Assembly: GCF_013368755.1 (NCBI RefSeq)
Contig: NC_049565.1
Coordinates: forward strand, 930,001-994,000
Direction of reading: 5' to 3'
Length of the DNA: 64,000 bases
From: Talaromyces rugulosus
Lineage: Eukaryota > Ascomycota > Eurotiomycetes > Eurotiales > Trichocomaceae
Numbering within the stretch: the stretch's first letter is position 1; every line of letters starts with the position of its first letter. Below are positions 47,508 to 59,698 of the stretch, in pieces. The notes beneath the pieces were generated by a model. The model made no database searches, had not been told where the DNA came from, and saw nothing but the letters and a program-made list of their open reading frames with translations. The translations under genes and the position numbers were made by a program.

Positions 47508-49202
47508 ATGTCGACGCGCAATCTTGCCAACGTGACAGTCGAGTCTCTCGCCAACGCCGGCGTGAACCTCGTCTTTGGAATTCCCGGAGCCAAAGTCGAT
47601 GGCATCTTTGATGCCCTGATCGACCACCCCACGATCCGGCTGATCGTCTGTCGCCATGAGCAAAACGCCGCGTTTATGGCTGCCGCCGTCGGCCGCTTGA
47701 CCGGCTTGCCAGGCGTGTGTCTTGTCACTTCGGGGCCTGGCACAAGCAATCTCGTCACAGGCCTGGCGACAGCAACTTCAGAAGGCGATCCTGTCATCGC
47801 CATTGCCGGCACCGTCTCCAGAGTGCAAGCCGGGCGACACACACACCAAGCCCTCGACGTCAACAAGGTGCTCGAAGGTGTGTGCAAGTCGGTCACACAG
47901 GTCGGCGTTGAGGACCAAGTCAGCGAAGTCATCGCGAATGCGTTCCGGCGCGCGCGCAGATACCCGCGCGGCGCAACGGCCGTGGCTTTCCCCATCGACC
48001 TGATCAAAAGCACTTCTGTGGCTATCTCGCCCTTTCCCAGTCTGAGCTTCGAGCCGCCCAGCTACGGCGGCGGCAATACAAAGCTGCGCAAGATCGCGGT
48101 CGACCGGCTCATGGCGGCCAAGTACCCGGTAATTCTCATGGGCATGCGGTCCGCGAACAAGGCGATTGTCGCTTCCACCCAGCGCCTCATCAAAGACTAC
48201 ACCATCCCCGTTGTCGAGACCTTCCAGGCCGCAGGTGCCATCAGCGAGGATCTCCTGCACCGCTTCTATGGCCGTGTCGGCCTGTTTCGCAATCAGCCCG
48301 GCGACAAAGTGCTCGCCCGTGCCGATATTATTATTGCCATTGGTTACGACCCCTTCGAGTACGACGCCGAGGTCTGGAACGTCGACCCTTCGCGCCACAG
48401 CATCATCCACATCGACTACACCGACACCAAGGTCTCGCAGCACTACCTCCCGCAGATCGAGCTCATCGGCAACCCAGCCGATATCATCGACGAGCTGACC
48501 TCAAGCATCCGCGCCTCCAAGCCAAACTACTGGACCGGCGCCGAAGACCGACTCGAAAACATCCGCCAGGAACTCGACAGCTGGCAAGCAACCGCCACCG
48601 CAGGCTTGTCGACCGAAGACCCCGTCCAACCCATCCACTTTGTGCACTTGCTCCGCAGCCTGCTGCCCAAAGAAACCGTCGTTGCCGTCGACGTGGGCAC
48701 CGTATACATCTACATGATGCGCTATTTCCGCACTTATCTGCCACACCACCTCCTCTGCTCCAATGGGCAACAAACCCTGGGAGTCGGCCTCCCCTGGGCC
48801 ATCGCCGCAAGCCTAATCCAACAGCCACCTTGTTCTGAAAAAGTCGTCAGCATCAGCGGCGATGGCGGGTTCATGTTTAGTTCGCAGGAGCTCGCGACCG
48901 CTGTGCAACAGGGCTGCAATATCACGCATTTCATCTGGAATGATTCCGCGTACAACATGGTCGAGTTCCAGGAAGAGGCCAAGTACGGCCGCAGTTCCGG
49001 TATTAAACTAGGCGGCGTGGATTTTGTCAAGTTTGCCGACGCTTTTAATGCAAAAGGTTTCCGAGTTTCGACGGCGGGTGAGTTGAAGACGGTTATGCAG
49101 GAGGCGCTTGCTTACAAGGGGGTGGCTATTGTGGAGATTGTTATTGATTATAGTAAGAGTAGTGACTTGATGAGGAATGTTATTCCAAATGATTATAAGT
49201 AG
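47508..49202 (+). CDS. alsS: Catabolic acetolactate synthase (bacterial AlsS/BudB type)
   Basis: Intronless, 564 residues, the length of bacterial catabolic enzymes. ThDP-enzyme features: LVFGIPGAKVDGIFDAL with the catalytic glutamate in CRHEQNAAFMAAA, GVCLVTSGPGTSNLVTGLA, and the ThDP/Mg motif GDGGFMFSSQELATAVQ followed by WNDSAYNMVEFQEEAKYGR. The VEFQEEAKYGRSSG region and lack of a mitochondrial presequence distinguish it from the anabolic Ilv2. It condenses two pyruvate molecules to acetolactate, the substrate of the divergent decarboxylase. Together they form a pyruvate-to-acetoin route. Confidence 0.93.
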   Translation: MSTRNLANVTVESLANAGVNLVFGIPGAKVDGIFDALIDHPTIRLIVCRHEQNAAFMAAAVGRLTGLPGVCLVTSGPGTSNLVTGLATATSEGDPVIAIAGTVSRVQAGRHTHQALDVNKVLEGVCKSVTQVGVEDQVSEVIANAFRRARRYPRGATAVAFPIDLIKSTSVAISPFPSLSFEPPSYGGGNTKLRKIAVDRLMAAKYPVILMGMRSANKAIVASTQRLIKDYTIPVVETFQAAGAISEDLLHRFYGRVGLFRNQPGDKVLARADIIIAIGYDPFEYDAEVWNVDPSRHSIIHIDYTDTKVSQHYLPQIELIGNPADIIDELTSSIRASKPNYWTGAEDRLENIRQELDSWQATATAGLSTEDPVQPIHFVHLLRSLLPKETVVAVDVGTVYIYMMRYFRTYLPHHLLCSNGQQTLGVGLPWAIAASLIQQPPCSEKVVSISGDGGFMFSSQELATAVQQGCNITHFIWNDSAYNMVEFQEEAKYGRSSGIKLGGVDFVKFADAFNAKGFRVSTAGELKTVMQEALAYKGVAIVEIVIDYSKSSDLMRNVIPNDYK

Positions 49203-49523
49203 ATAAAAATTATTATTCTTTTTCTTTTTGTGAAGGGCAATGACTATACACATGAATGTTTCATATTTGGCCACGAATTAGTGACATGAAAATGGGGTTT
49301 GTTTTGGTATACACCATAGGAGGATACTTGATACAGCCCCGAGCTAATTTGCTCAGATATCTAGACATGTAATTACAAATGAAATTTCACTGTCGTTAAA
49401 ACAAACAGCAAGTTTGGGGTGGGTATCCTGTAATGAGACAGATGGACCATGTCCAGAAGGAAAAAAAGAGGAAAAGGAAAAGGAAAAAAACACTGATCCA
49501 AGAAAACGAATGACGAGCTTGGA
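49203..49523. other. Intergenic between convergent genes
   Basis: About 320 bp between the 3' ends of the acetolactate synthase and PHD-finger genes; nothing recognised. Confidence 0.5.
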
Positions 49524-51862
49524 TCAGCGGTGTCGGAAGGATTTGCGTGCAAGAGGCGATGAAGCAGCATGAGGTGCTCCAACCACGGGGTCGCGTAGCC
49601 GGCCACCGCGCATAGGAGTCGCACAGCAATATACACAGATGTAGACTGGAGGGAGGTTGGCTCTGTTTAAGCCGACGCATTTGGTATGCAGCCAGTGACT
49701 GCAGGATTCACTAAACTGAAGTCAGCAGGGGAAAGAAATAAAAATAAAAAACGAGACAACGGGGGAAAAACCTACCATTGAATCATCAAGTGACCTCCGT
49801 TTTCCATCGACTTGCACACACATCTGGTGCCATTGCTCGGGTTGCTGCGTCTATCTGTGCTTGGGGTTCCCACATCAGGATCTGTAATTGTAGTCGGAGA
49901 TGTAGCCGGGTCGCCTGGGCCCAGGTCGAATCGTCCCAGTCCAGGAGGCGAAGATGGAAGATGGTTCATGGATTGAGAGATAGGCATCCGTCCACCCGCA
50001 TATCGTCCTATAGTGTGTCTTCCTCGCCCCTGCAGGACCTGTCGTAGTGCATGCTGGGCGTCGCCCGAGTCTTCGTCAGGGTCTGGCAGAGTGCTGTCAG
50101 TCGAGGACGAATGGCGAGTGAAGTTGGGGTTGGCTGGGATGGAGAATCGTCGAGGCGTGTTGATCCATTCGGGTGGTATAACGGCCGATTGAGGTCTTCT
50201 GGTCCGCGAATCTGCCCAGGGAGAACGCCGCCCTGAATGAGAGGAAGCATGGGAACTCTTGGAATTTGGCCTAGATATAGAGCCTGTTCGCCCAACTAGC
50301 GAAGCCGAGCCCTGATACGCAAATGAATTCCTGCCACTGTGTACAGCAGGATAATCCGAAAAATCAGCAGAGTCGCTTTCACTCTCCGTGGCAGATCCAT
50401 CAATTTCCATTTCTAAAATAGGGTCTGTGAGTCCGGTAAATTGGGTACCGGTAGGTTGGAATTCCGTCTTTGCTCTACCATCCTTGTCGATTTTCAAGAT
50501 CAACGACTGGGAACGGGAGGGAAGACTGGAGGAATTCGACCGGGGCAATGGCTGCCGCATGGTCTTGACCGGAGAAATACGTCCCTTGGGAGGCGCCTTC
50601 TTGACACCGCTAGTTGACGCGAGCGAGCCGGCAGAAGACTGCTGGCTCTGCTGGCGAGAATGTGCAAGTGACGACGGTATCGCAGTTGTCGTTTGACTTC
50701 TCGTCAAGCCTGGCTTAAAAGCTTGAGCCCGCGGTGTAAAGTCGTCATCCTCATCATCAAATGACCAGGCCCCAGACAACGGCCGGCTCTGCACTTGGCT
50801 AGTACGACGAAGTGACTCTCGCTTCGCCTCCTCTGTTTGGTGATGATATGGCTGTCGGGTCGGTCGTGGAGCGGTCCTCGGTTCGGGGACCGGTTGGGAA
50901 GGACCAAAACGCCGAGCTGGCGAACTGAGAAAAAGACTAGGGTCGTCGGCCTTGGGGATGAGCACCCGCGGAGAAGTAGAGAAAGGCGCTGGAAATAAAG
51001 CGGCATCTGCTGGTGCAGGAGCACCAAATGCAAAGGTGTTGTTGTGGCTGAACTCGGGTAGATCCAACGAGCCCTGCATAGTAGGCAAGGGCGGCACTTC
51101 AAGCGTCTGCGATTGGGATGCTACGTTGGGAGTAGCAGCCGAGGCATTGCCTGAGTGGCCGAACGGATGGGTGGGAAGGCTGGAAAAGTCATTGCCTTCT
51201 TGATCCAGGAAGAGTTTTTGCTGAGGGTAAAAAGGTGAGGCGGAAGGGTCAATGGTGGAGAATCGAAACAGGTCTGGCGAGTTTTCCAAGTTGGCAAAGA
51301 GCTGGGGTGAAGCTCCAATCAACCGACTAGGTGTTTCTAGGTGGCCGTCGGTGGCAGCAGTCAGCCTCCTGACGCTCTCCAGGAACCCCTGGTCTGCATC
51401 TCCCGAGTCTCCTGCTCTCCTCCGAGATGTGCTTGTTGGCGGCGGGGTCTGGATAGTGGCTGCCGAGCGAGTTGAATTGACAGTGCCTGGTCCTTCGTCG
51501 CCAAAGTTTGTAGTTGGCCTCGAGCCTCGCTTCCGCTTGATGGTGTCTGTATCGACAGGCCCCTTGGCGGCGATATTAGGTGATATATGCTGTCCGAAAG
51601 AGCCGTCCAGCGCTTGCAACGAGTTCCCCGGAGTGCCAAATATGAATTTCTGAGGGGTCTTGAGCAGCTCCGGGCTCGAGGCATATGGATCCGCAGTGTC
51701 CCAGGTCACACGAGGGTCGTAAAAACTCGACTCGAACTTGGGGGTCTGGAAGCAGGCGTCACCGAATGCCTCGGACGCAGTCGGGGTCCTCGTGGGCGTC
51801 TGGGGTTCGCCATTGGGGTAGCTGAAGCTGAAGGCACTCATAGCATCCATTAGCGTTGTCAT
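49524..51862 (-). CDS. PHD-finger protein
   Basis: Two exons, 49776-51862 and 49524-49710, give 757 residues from MTTLMDAM; the frame is open to 52021 if an earlier ATG is used. Most of the protein is serine/proline-rich and probably disordered. The C-terminus holds a single PHD finger completed only by splicing: CVCKSMENGGHLMIQ joins CESCSHWLHTKCVGL, then YICVYC, giving the Cys4-His-Cys3 order. The acceptor TTTAG was chosen over a later CAG because it restores the missing ESC. PHD fingers read methylated histone tails, so a chromatin role in the nucleus is likely. Confidence 0.85.
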
Positions 51863-54396
51863 TGTCGGCACAGTAGCATAGCTAGAGAGGAAACAGGGCA
51901 AGATGGGGGTAGAGCTATAGCATATAGCAAATGAATCTGTCGAGACTCGGGTTTTCTCCCTTCTTGTCTCTTCTCGGAGGATATCAAGGACATACCTATG
52001 GACCGGACGATCCCAACTCATGTCCGCAGCGATAAGTCAGAACCCAGCAACCATTAAAGTTTATCTGCAGCACGGCGACAAATGAGACAGCCCGAGAGCA
52101 CGATCGGGTGGACTGGCGAGAGCAACTGGAATGCTGTTGGCAGGGCAGAAGTATCTCGTGCGGAGAACGGTGCCGACGGCAGCAGCAGGAACAGCAGGAA
52201 CAGCAGGAACAAGGCAGGCAGCAGGCGGCTCACGGACCTCGAACAAGGCGGTAGTGCACGATGCAGCGACTGTTAAGGCATAGTTCGCTTGGAACGGGGA
52301 TATTCAGAAATCGGTGAAGCCTGCTGGAGAGAGAGACGAGACTGGTGAGCGAGAGGAGTGGACGACGAGGGGCGGTGGTCAAGGAAGGGGAAAGGCAAGA
52401 ATGCTCCTCCCTGGCGGCGCCCTCGCTCGGCAGCCTTCGAGCTGGAGTAGGGCTGAGTCTAGCTTGCTAGTCGTAGTTAATCCTATGGCTGGTGGTCTCA
52501 TGTATGAAGTGGAATAAATAAATGGGACAAAGACGGGGCGGTGGAGGTGGAAATGCTAAACGGAAGAAGAGGGAAAAAAGATGGTTTCGTTGTTGTTTGT
52601 TCTGTCTTGGGATTTGGTCCGATCTCGTCGAGGTGAACGGCGGGAAATTTTTCTTTTGGGACGATCCACCGCGGGAGTATTAATTAGTTAATAGTGCAAA
52701 ATACTCTTATGGAAAAATAAAACACTACTAAGCAAATTAAAATAGAGGGCGCCCTGAACCAGTCAAGGTCATTGTTTGGTACGGACCATTATTACGTGGG
52801 GTAAATAAGCAGATCTTTGTTTGCTGCTGTTTGGATCTGCCATTTCTTTCTTTTGCAACCACTGTTCCAACGGCTGTTCCAAGAATTCTTTCTCATGACC
52901 CCATTTGCGATTGATTGGCACCAACAAGGCACATGGATGCAGACACCGGCGAGCCTCGGGGCCCAGCAGGCGGCCAATCGCGGCCGGTGGAGGTGAGACG
53001 ATCGGGCTAAATCGATCTGTGCCACAGCGACTAAAGTGCATTAATATTATTATTTTCTTGACTTTGTTACGGAGTCCTCCGAAGTAGAGCTGAACATCGT
53101 GCTAGCCCTGTGGGGCGTCTGCCGTGTGGCTGCCTCAGGCTGCCAACTGCATGCGAGGGACACATTATGCAGCTTTGACGCAGGTACTAACTAGCTACTA
53201 GTACGAGCAAGATATGCTTTCAGGAGCTGGCGATCGAGGAGAGGTAACCGATTTTGCATGAGCCCTCCTTGCTGTCGCCTCCCAGCAGTACGTACCAGTT
53301 CAAAGAAACCGAACTCAAAATCGATCCGATGCGATGGGCTGTGTCAAGTCCTGTCAGCACGAGGGCCAGACTGAAGATTGCAAGTGCCGAGATGCCTCAT
53401 TCGTAAAAGCACGCTGCACGGACAGTCCAAGGCCAACAGTCGCATCATTTAATAATAATACGTAGTAAAGGCCGCGTAAGGGGCCAGGCTCTGACCTGAC
53501 GTCACGACTGGCGTGCAAGCTAGGGGACTTTCGGGACAGCAGCTATTATTATTATGGGGCGGCTGGAGAATGGATGGACATTAGATGCTATCAACGTTTA
53601 TTGTGCTTGAACCTTGAGCCTTGCGGTTCTACTCTGTAACGACGTATGCACCAGCAGAGTAATACAGTAATACATTCAATATTGAATATCCCTGCAGACG
53701 ATATACTACTATGTACCAAAACAGCCAATGCCAAGACCGCGCGTGCCTAATCGAGATTAGGTTTTTGGCGCCCCACACCCCGCACTTGAGCCGCCAGTCG
53801 GAGCTGCCTGCTTGTATTAGTATGGCATTACTATCGTAGTGCTGTCTCTAACTGTGGCGACAGAGAATTAATGTAACCTGCAAGAAATTACAGAGCAAAG
53901 ATAACAACAATGTGGCGGGCTGAAGCAAAGCTCCTACATACTAGCCACGCTGGCTGCTGCCGCCGCGCTCTCGCCCAGCCAATCGCCCGTCGCATCACCC
54001 TTGTCGTCACACCGGTGCTGATTATCGTCGCATTCTGGCCGCGGGCGCCTAACCTTCCCAATAATAATACAGGGGTTATAACTAGTACGTAGTCACTCGT
54101 CAAGCGAGGAGTCGAGAGCTGGCTAGAGGAAATTATGTGATTCTGGCAACTGCGCCACAGGCCCCGCTGTACCTCGGCACCGCCACACTTGCCACGTGCA
54201 CGGTGCCTGCCGAACGCGTCCTAGCGGGAATGTTCAATGTCCTCTGCCTTCCAGCAACAAACAAAGAGCTCTCTGTTGAAACCTCAAACAGGTTGAAACA
54301 ACTTTTGAGGAACGGCCATGATCCTTGGTAGCCGATTCCCCGTCGTCTCGTCTCCGCTATGTCTTAGATCACACATTCCTATTCCGTATCCGTGAA
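51863..54396. other. Long intergenic region
   Basis: About 2.5 kb. The PHD-proximal part is likely promoter and leader, with a short AGC/AAC-rich repeat near 52180-52220 (GCAGGAACA units). Between 52530 and 54390 I see only short frames, runs such as TAATAATAATA near 53451 and ATTATTATTAT near 53545, and no recognisable gene. Confidence 0.5.
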
Positions 54397-55443
54397 ATGG
54401 CCGCCACGCAGACCGGTTCGCGCAAACGAAAGCCTCCACGGCGGAGACTTCAATCAAACGCGACACGAGGTGGTCGGACGAAAAAAGTAAAGAAGAACAA
54501 GAAACCTGCGAGGTCCCCTCTCCATGGGCTACAGGATTCCGCCAAAGAGGACATCTACCGCTCTCGTTTGCCCGAGCTGAACGATCCGTATGAAGAGGTG
54601 CGTTTGAATCCCTCCGTTTGAAGCTCGGTGGATTGAAATAATGTCTGACTAACCTACCCAGCCGTGCATGGTAGCTGACCCGATGCCGGAAGGCTATATC
54701 TTTGTTGCCCGAGGCGACCCCTACGTGACAAGAAATTGCAAGATCCACAGCAAGGCCACGACCGATATGGTGTTTATTGTTTATGTGAGTGCGGGCTCCA
54801 GCTCCCGACGTTTACCAGGCTAATATCGAAGAATCTTTAGGACAGAAAGGCCAAGGACAAGCTAGGGATCCGAGTCAAAAAAGAAACGTACGAACATGTC
54901 ACCGAACTCGCGTCTCAAACTGCCGACAAACGCGCCGCCGCAGTACTTGCCCAAGATACCCGAGACGAAAAGAAAGCACAGAAGATTCTCAAACAGACAT
55001 TCCCCGATATCCCACCGAAATGCGCCAAGACAATTCTACAGCACGCATTTCTCAAAGGTTCTGGGAGAGTTGGGAGGTCTACCAAACAGCCTGATACAAT
55101 GAAGGCTAGACTAGCTGTGGAGGCACATATCAGGCACCAGCACACCTCGTACGACAGCCTTCTTGGCGATGGCACTGGCCGTGACGATGCGCGCGCTGCT
55201 GTGCGAAAAACCGTCCATGCTCTGCGAGATCAATGGGCTGGAAAGTCAAAGTCAGCAACTGTGTCAAAATCGGCGTCTGAGTCAATATCTGCGACTGAGT
55301 CAATATCTGCGACTGAGTCAATATCTGCGACTGAGTCAATATCTGAGACCGAGGAGTCTTCCGAGGAAGAAAGTCCGCGCAGAATGACTCGTCTACGTCT
55401 ACGGCCTAGACTGGCCTCTCCAGAGGTTATCGTGATCGATTGA
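54397..55443 (+). CDS. DUF2293-domain protein
   Basis: Three exons, 54397-54597, 54662-54784 and 54841-55443, give 308 residues. A basic N-terminus (GSRKRKPPRRRL, RTKKVKKNKK) suggests nuclear targeting. The middle has GYIFVARGDPYVTRNCK and the DUF2293 signature FPDIPPKCAKTILQHAFLKG, GSGRVGRST and AVEAHIRHQHTSYDSLL. The tail has four copies of an ESISAT-type hexapeptide (DNA 55279-55345) then a serine/glutamate stretch and a basic MTRLRLRPRL. The domain is widespread in ascomycetes without known function. Confidence 0.88.
55279..55345 (+). repeat. 18-bp in-frame tandem repeat in the DUF2293 gene
   Basis: Four copies of GAGTCAATATCT spaced 18 bp apart encode repeated ES-I-S-A-T hexapeptides near the C-terminus. 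It is in frame, so unit gain or loss would change protein length only. Confidence 0.75.
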
Positions 55444-55719
55444 GCTTAAGCCAACCACACCAGATCTTCTGGCTATAGAAATATTATCCAAATTAGAACC
55501 TTTTACAAGCTGTAACGTCTATTGATAAAATGTTCGAAATATTTTGTGTTACAAAAATCAGGTTATTTCTAAAGATATACATACAGTCGTGCCGTGCTAC
55601 TGGCTGAAGGTAGAGAGCGGACCCGCAGCGGAGCTTCGATGTCCCGCAAATTCAGACATCGAGACAGAATAATTTCACAACCTCACTCCAGCACAATCAT
55701 TCCCCATTAGCCGCCAACA

Positions 55720-57979
55720 ATGGAAAAAGAAGACATTGTCGAGTCGCCGCGCAAGCGCCTCAAGACCGAAGACGCCGCCACATCACAAGCCAACGAGCTG
55801 GTTTCGGTTCCTGCGCTGACCCCCAATAGCAATAATGGTAGCGGCGGTTATGCTACGGCGAAAAACACCAAGGAGGCAGACGTCGGCATCACCGAGTTTG
55901 TCAGTGCCGAGACGCCTGGTTTTGAGGGTATCTTGAAAAAGCGGTAAGGCTTGTTACGCTGAGAGAAATCTGATTGGCAGATTGACTAAGAGTTGTTCTA
56001 ATAGGTACACCGATTTCTTGGTTAATGAAATTCTTCCGTCTGGCGAAGTGCTTCATCTACGGAACACCGAAGTTCCTCTAAAAATTTCGTCGCAATTGAA
56101 TAAAACTGTTGAGAAGGAAGAGCAAAAACCGACCGAGGAGGACAAGAATCAGGATGAGCCTGCTACAGAGGAAGCTGCGCCAGAGGCCTTCCAGCTTGCC
56201 GACAACGATCTGGAGCTTCTCAAGTCGTTGTTCGGGGACGATGTTTCTCAGCAAATCATTGATTTCCACGCCCGAGTCCGTGGCGCACCGAAAGCCGCGC
56301 CTGGGAAATTCGGCCAAGTCAATGCTGGGGTTGTGGATGGGAAGGACACTCGCACCAAAATGCACATGACTCTTCGTCGCGTCTTCAACTCTCTCCTGTC
56401 GTCAGTCACAGATAAAGACAACAACATGATCATCTCGGCCACGCCAAACAGACACAAGAAAGCTCCCAAGGGATTCCGAGGCGAGACCGGAAACCGCAAT
56501 GAACGGACAAAGTGGGACGATCTGGGTGGGCCGTATCTCCATTTCACCATTTACAAAGAGAACAAGGACACCATGGAAATAATCGGTTTCCTAGCGCGTA
56601 TGCTGAGGATGAATTCCAAGTCCTTTCAATTTGCCGGGACAAAGGATCGTCGGGGCGTGACGGTACAAAGAGCATGTGTTTTTAAGGTTTTGGCAGAACG
56701 CCTCTCCAGTCTCAACAAGACTCTTCGAAATGCCGTGCTGGTCGACTTTGAATATAGCAAGCACGGACTGGAGCTTGGTGAACTCAACGGCAACGAATTC
56801 GTCATCACCCTCCGAGAATGCGAGTTTCCAGACTCCCAAGACTCTCAATCATCCCTAGACCGAGCCAAGGGGCTGGTCGAGACGGCCATGCACAATCTGC
56901 GTGATCGTGGCTACCTCAATTACTACGGGTTGCAACGATTCGGCACTTTCTCCAAGGGAACACACGAAACCGGAATTAAATTGCTACAGAGCGATTTCAA
57001 AGGCGCCGTCGACACTATACTGGACTATAGCCCTCGGGTGCTGGCAGCAGCCCAGGGCTCCGAGGCCGAAAGTGCAGGCTCGTTCATCAGCTCCGATGAC
57101 ATGGCCCGCGCTGAAGCCATTTACATCTTCAACACAACGCGAAACGTCAACAACGCGCTCGACAAATTACCAAGAAAGTTCACTGCCGAGACAAGCATCA
57201 TCCGTCACCTGGGGCGCTCCGGAAACGACTACCTCGGTGCTCTACAGGCCGTACCGAGAAATCTGCGCTTGATGTACGTGCACGCCTACCAGTCGCTAGT
57301 CTGGAACCATGCTGCGGGCGAACGCTGGCGCGTCTATGGCGACAAAGTCGTAGAAGGAGACTTGATCATCATCAACAAGCAAGAAGAACAAGCCACCGAT
57401 GAACAAACCGTCGATGCAGACGGCGAAGTCATCATCGCTCCCCAAGCCGAAGACAGCGCCACCACCGCAGACGACGCCTTCACTCGCGCTCGCCCACTGT
57501 CAGCCGACGAAGCCGCAAGTGGGAAATACACCATCTTTGACATTGTTCTCCCCACACCGGGTTTCGATATTTGTTACCCCGCAAACCAAATGACCGAGTT
57601 TTACAAAAAGTTCATGGCGAGCGAGCAAGGCGGCGGTTTGGATCCGTTTGACATGCGTCGCAAAAGGAGAGATATCGGGCTGAGTGGCAGTTATCGGACA
57701 TTGCTTAGCAGACCGGGCGCGGATTATTCGTATCAAGTCAAGGCTTATTCGCAGGATGATCAGCAGTTGGTCGAGACTGATTTGGAATCTCTCAAACAGG
57801 AAAAGACTAGCAGTAACGATGAGGAAGTGCAGCAGCCGGAATCAGCAGTCGAGGGAGACAAGATAGCAGCCGTGTTGAAATTCCAGCTGGGGGCAGGACA
57901 ATACGCAACGATGGCGCTGCGAGAGCTGATGAAATTGGGCGGTGTCAGGGAATACAAGCCGGAATTTATGGGCAGGTAG
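55720..57979 (+). CDS. pus7: tRNA pseudouridine synthase Pus7/TruD family
   Basis: Two exons, 55720-55943 and 56005-57979 (phase 2 joins LKKR to YTDFLV), give 732 residues. Pus7 features: YTDFLVNEI near the N-terminus, HFTIYKENKDTMEIIGFLAR, the catalytic region FQFAGTKDRRGVTVQRA with its Asp, GNEFVITLRECEF, NYYGLQRFGTF with the conserved Phe-Gly, and a C-terminal DICYPANQMTEFYKKF. The TruD-specific insertions and a long acidic, glutamate-rich stretch near residue 110 are present. It modifies U35 of tRNA-Tyr, U2 snRNA and many mRNAs in yeast. Confidence 0.94.
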
Positions 57980-58144
57980 AAAAGGACATTGATGTATACG
58001 AAAAAATTTGATAGCTCGTTGGTTATATTACATAGATATCTTAAATATATACACTACACTGCTAGAATACGCCTGATATATGTTTTCTTCGTACAGTATA
58101 TACAAATACGATCAAAAATCCCACTGCCTCATCTATACCTTTAT

Positions 58145-58593
58145 CTACTCGGGCGAAACAGCTTGCAGATTTCGCGCCTCGGAACTATGACTCTGGAGAT
58201 TCGCAACTTCAAATCTCCTTTGAATATTGTCGTTGTCAGTAGGCTCTTTATCTTTCTTCGCGGAACTGATATGTCTGCTTTGGTCAGCCACGTTCCTCCA
58301 AAAGTCTAGTAGTTTGGTAGCCGGGTTATTGTTCGCCACAAGGCGGTATCCTGTGCACTGCGTTCCAAGGCTTCTATCCCTGAAGCCAACGACACCGTGC
58401 GAATCTTGTCTGGTCCACCAAGACCGATCTGGACTGTTTCGAGTAAAGTTGGCCATGGCATCGTCCTGGGATTCACGAGATTGTACACTACAAGTTCCCA
58501 GTTCTCATCATCATCCTCATCATCGTCGTTTACTACCCCAAAAAGCTGGATGATAATCCTCGCCAAAATGTCGACTGGAATAGGGCCGGGCAC
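58145..58593 (-). pseudogene. Relic of the C-terminal reductase domain of an NRPS-like enzyme
   Basis: Two overlapping minus-strand frames together read like the end of a thioester-reductase (male-sterility/NAD-binding type) domain: PIPVDILARIIIQLFG and WELVVYNLVNPRTMPWPTLL in one frame, then ANNNPATKLLDFWRNVADQS and a serine/glutamate tail in another. The switch between frames near 58330 needs a one-base indel. No adenylation or carrier domain is found upstream; the adjoining DNA is AT-rich. This is a decayed fragment, perhaps left by a lost biosynthetic gene. Confidence 0.6.
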
Positions 58594-58884
58594 TCCACAA
58601 TAAATATCTCTAAGTTAACTTAATATTATATATTTTTAGTATTTATTCTACTTTAAAGTATGATGAGATTTTTTAAAAAAAATATATAAGGACCTAAACC
58701 TTAATTTACTTAGTGTCTGTGTTTGTTTTTTAGCTACTAGCGCGAAGCCCCGCGTACTTCAACACCAAATAGTTGATGTTGCATTCGGACTCTTAAGGAG
58801 GGATTTGAACCTTTTTTGTTTTTACAAAATGAAATAGAGGAAAGAGAAGGAAGGACAAATAAATTTTCGTTCTTTAGTTATATA

Positions 58885-59698
58885 TCACAGTATAATTCCC
58901 AGTTTTTGGCAGATATCCTTTGAGGCAATATGTTTGGCTTGTTTCTTATTTGGAGCTTGGCCTTCGCCTTCCAATCCCTTGAAATCCACAGTAACTTTGT
59001 ATAGCGGTGGAAATCTACGCAGCAACTCGTCGGTTACCGCTGGAACCTGGCCCGAGGACGTTCCCTCTTCCCACAAGCGTGAGGTGTATCTCCAGATTTC
59101 AATATCTGAGCGACTTGGGCTTTGCCTTTCGGGATCTTGTGGCTCGGCCTCTCTAGCAGTGCTGTATGGAGGTGGTGAACATTCGTTAAGACCAGTAGAT
59201 GAGTTGCTTTCGGCATATTGCGAACTAATATCAAACACTTCCGAAACGAGGTATTCATCCACCATATGTTTGTATTCGTCATCAGGCTTAGTGCGATGCA
59301 AGAAACCAATTGCTTGATGTAGGCTTCTTTGATGATCTTGGCCAATTTCGACATACACCTCATTATTCAAGTTTCCAAGTATTTTTCGATAATCAAGCCC
59401 TTGGAGGGCCGAGTTTATCCTAGCCTGTTGACTCTGTTTCAGTATGCTTGTATCATAAACATAAGGATTTACATGGAAATGTTAAGAGCTACGGGCTTGA
59501 TTTATTGGCTCACCTGAAACACGCTCTCCTCAATATCACGTTTGACTTGATTTGCACATGCCGCAGTAACATAGCTTGACAATAGGGTCCGTCCAACGAT
59601 TGTATCTAACCAGTTGTTAGAATCAGCAAGTTTGAGTATCGTATGGTACCCTCACCGATTGACCAGCACACGCTCGGCGAGTTTGTTAAAGCAGCCAT
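58885..59698 (-). CDS. Small protein with a C-terminal dsRNA-binding-like motif
   Basis: Three exons (59656-59698, 59514-59605, 58885-59424) give 224 residues with exact phases, starting MAALTNSPSVCWSI. The last 50 residues, LYKVTVDFKGLEGEGQAPN, KKQAKHIASKDICQKLGI, match the end of a double-stranded RNA-binding fold (the KKxAKxxAA helix). The N-terminal part is alpha-helical and unrecognised; the length and helices might be a reduced RNase III-like module, but no catalytic motif is visible. A role in small RNA or dsRNA handling is a guess. Confidence 0.6.

Noticed and set aside
48121..48132. GTACCCGG-like half-site in the acetolactate synthase gene (also near 43283)
   Set aside because: Single half-sites within coding sequence, lacking the opposite arm; expected by chance.
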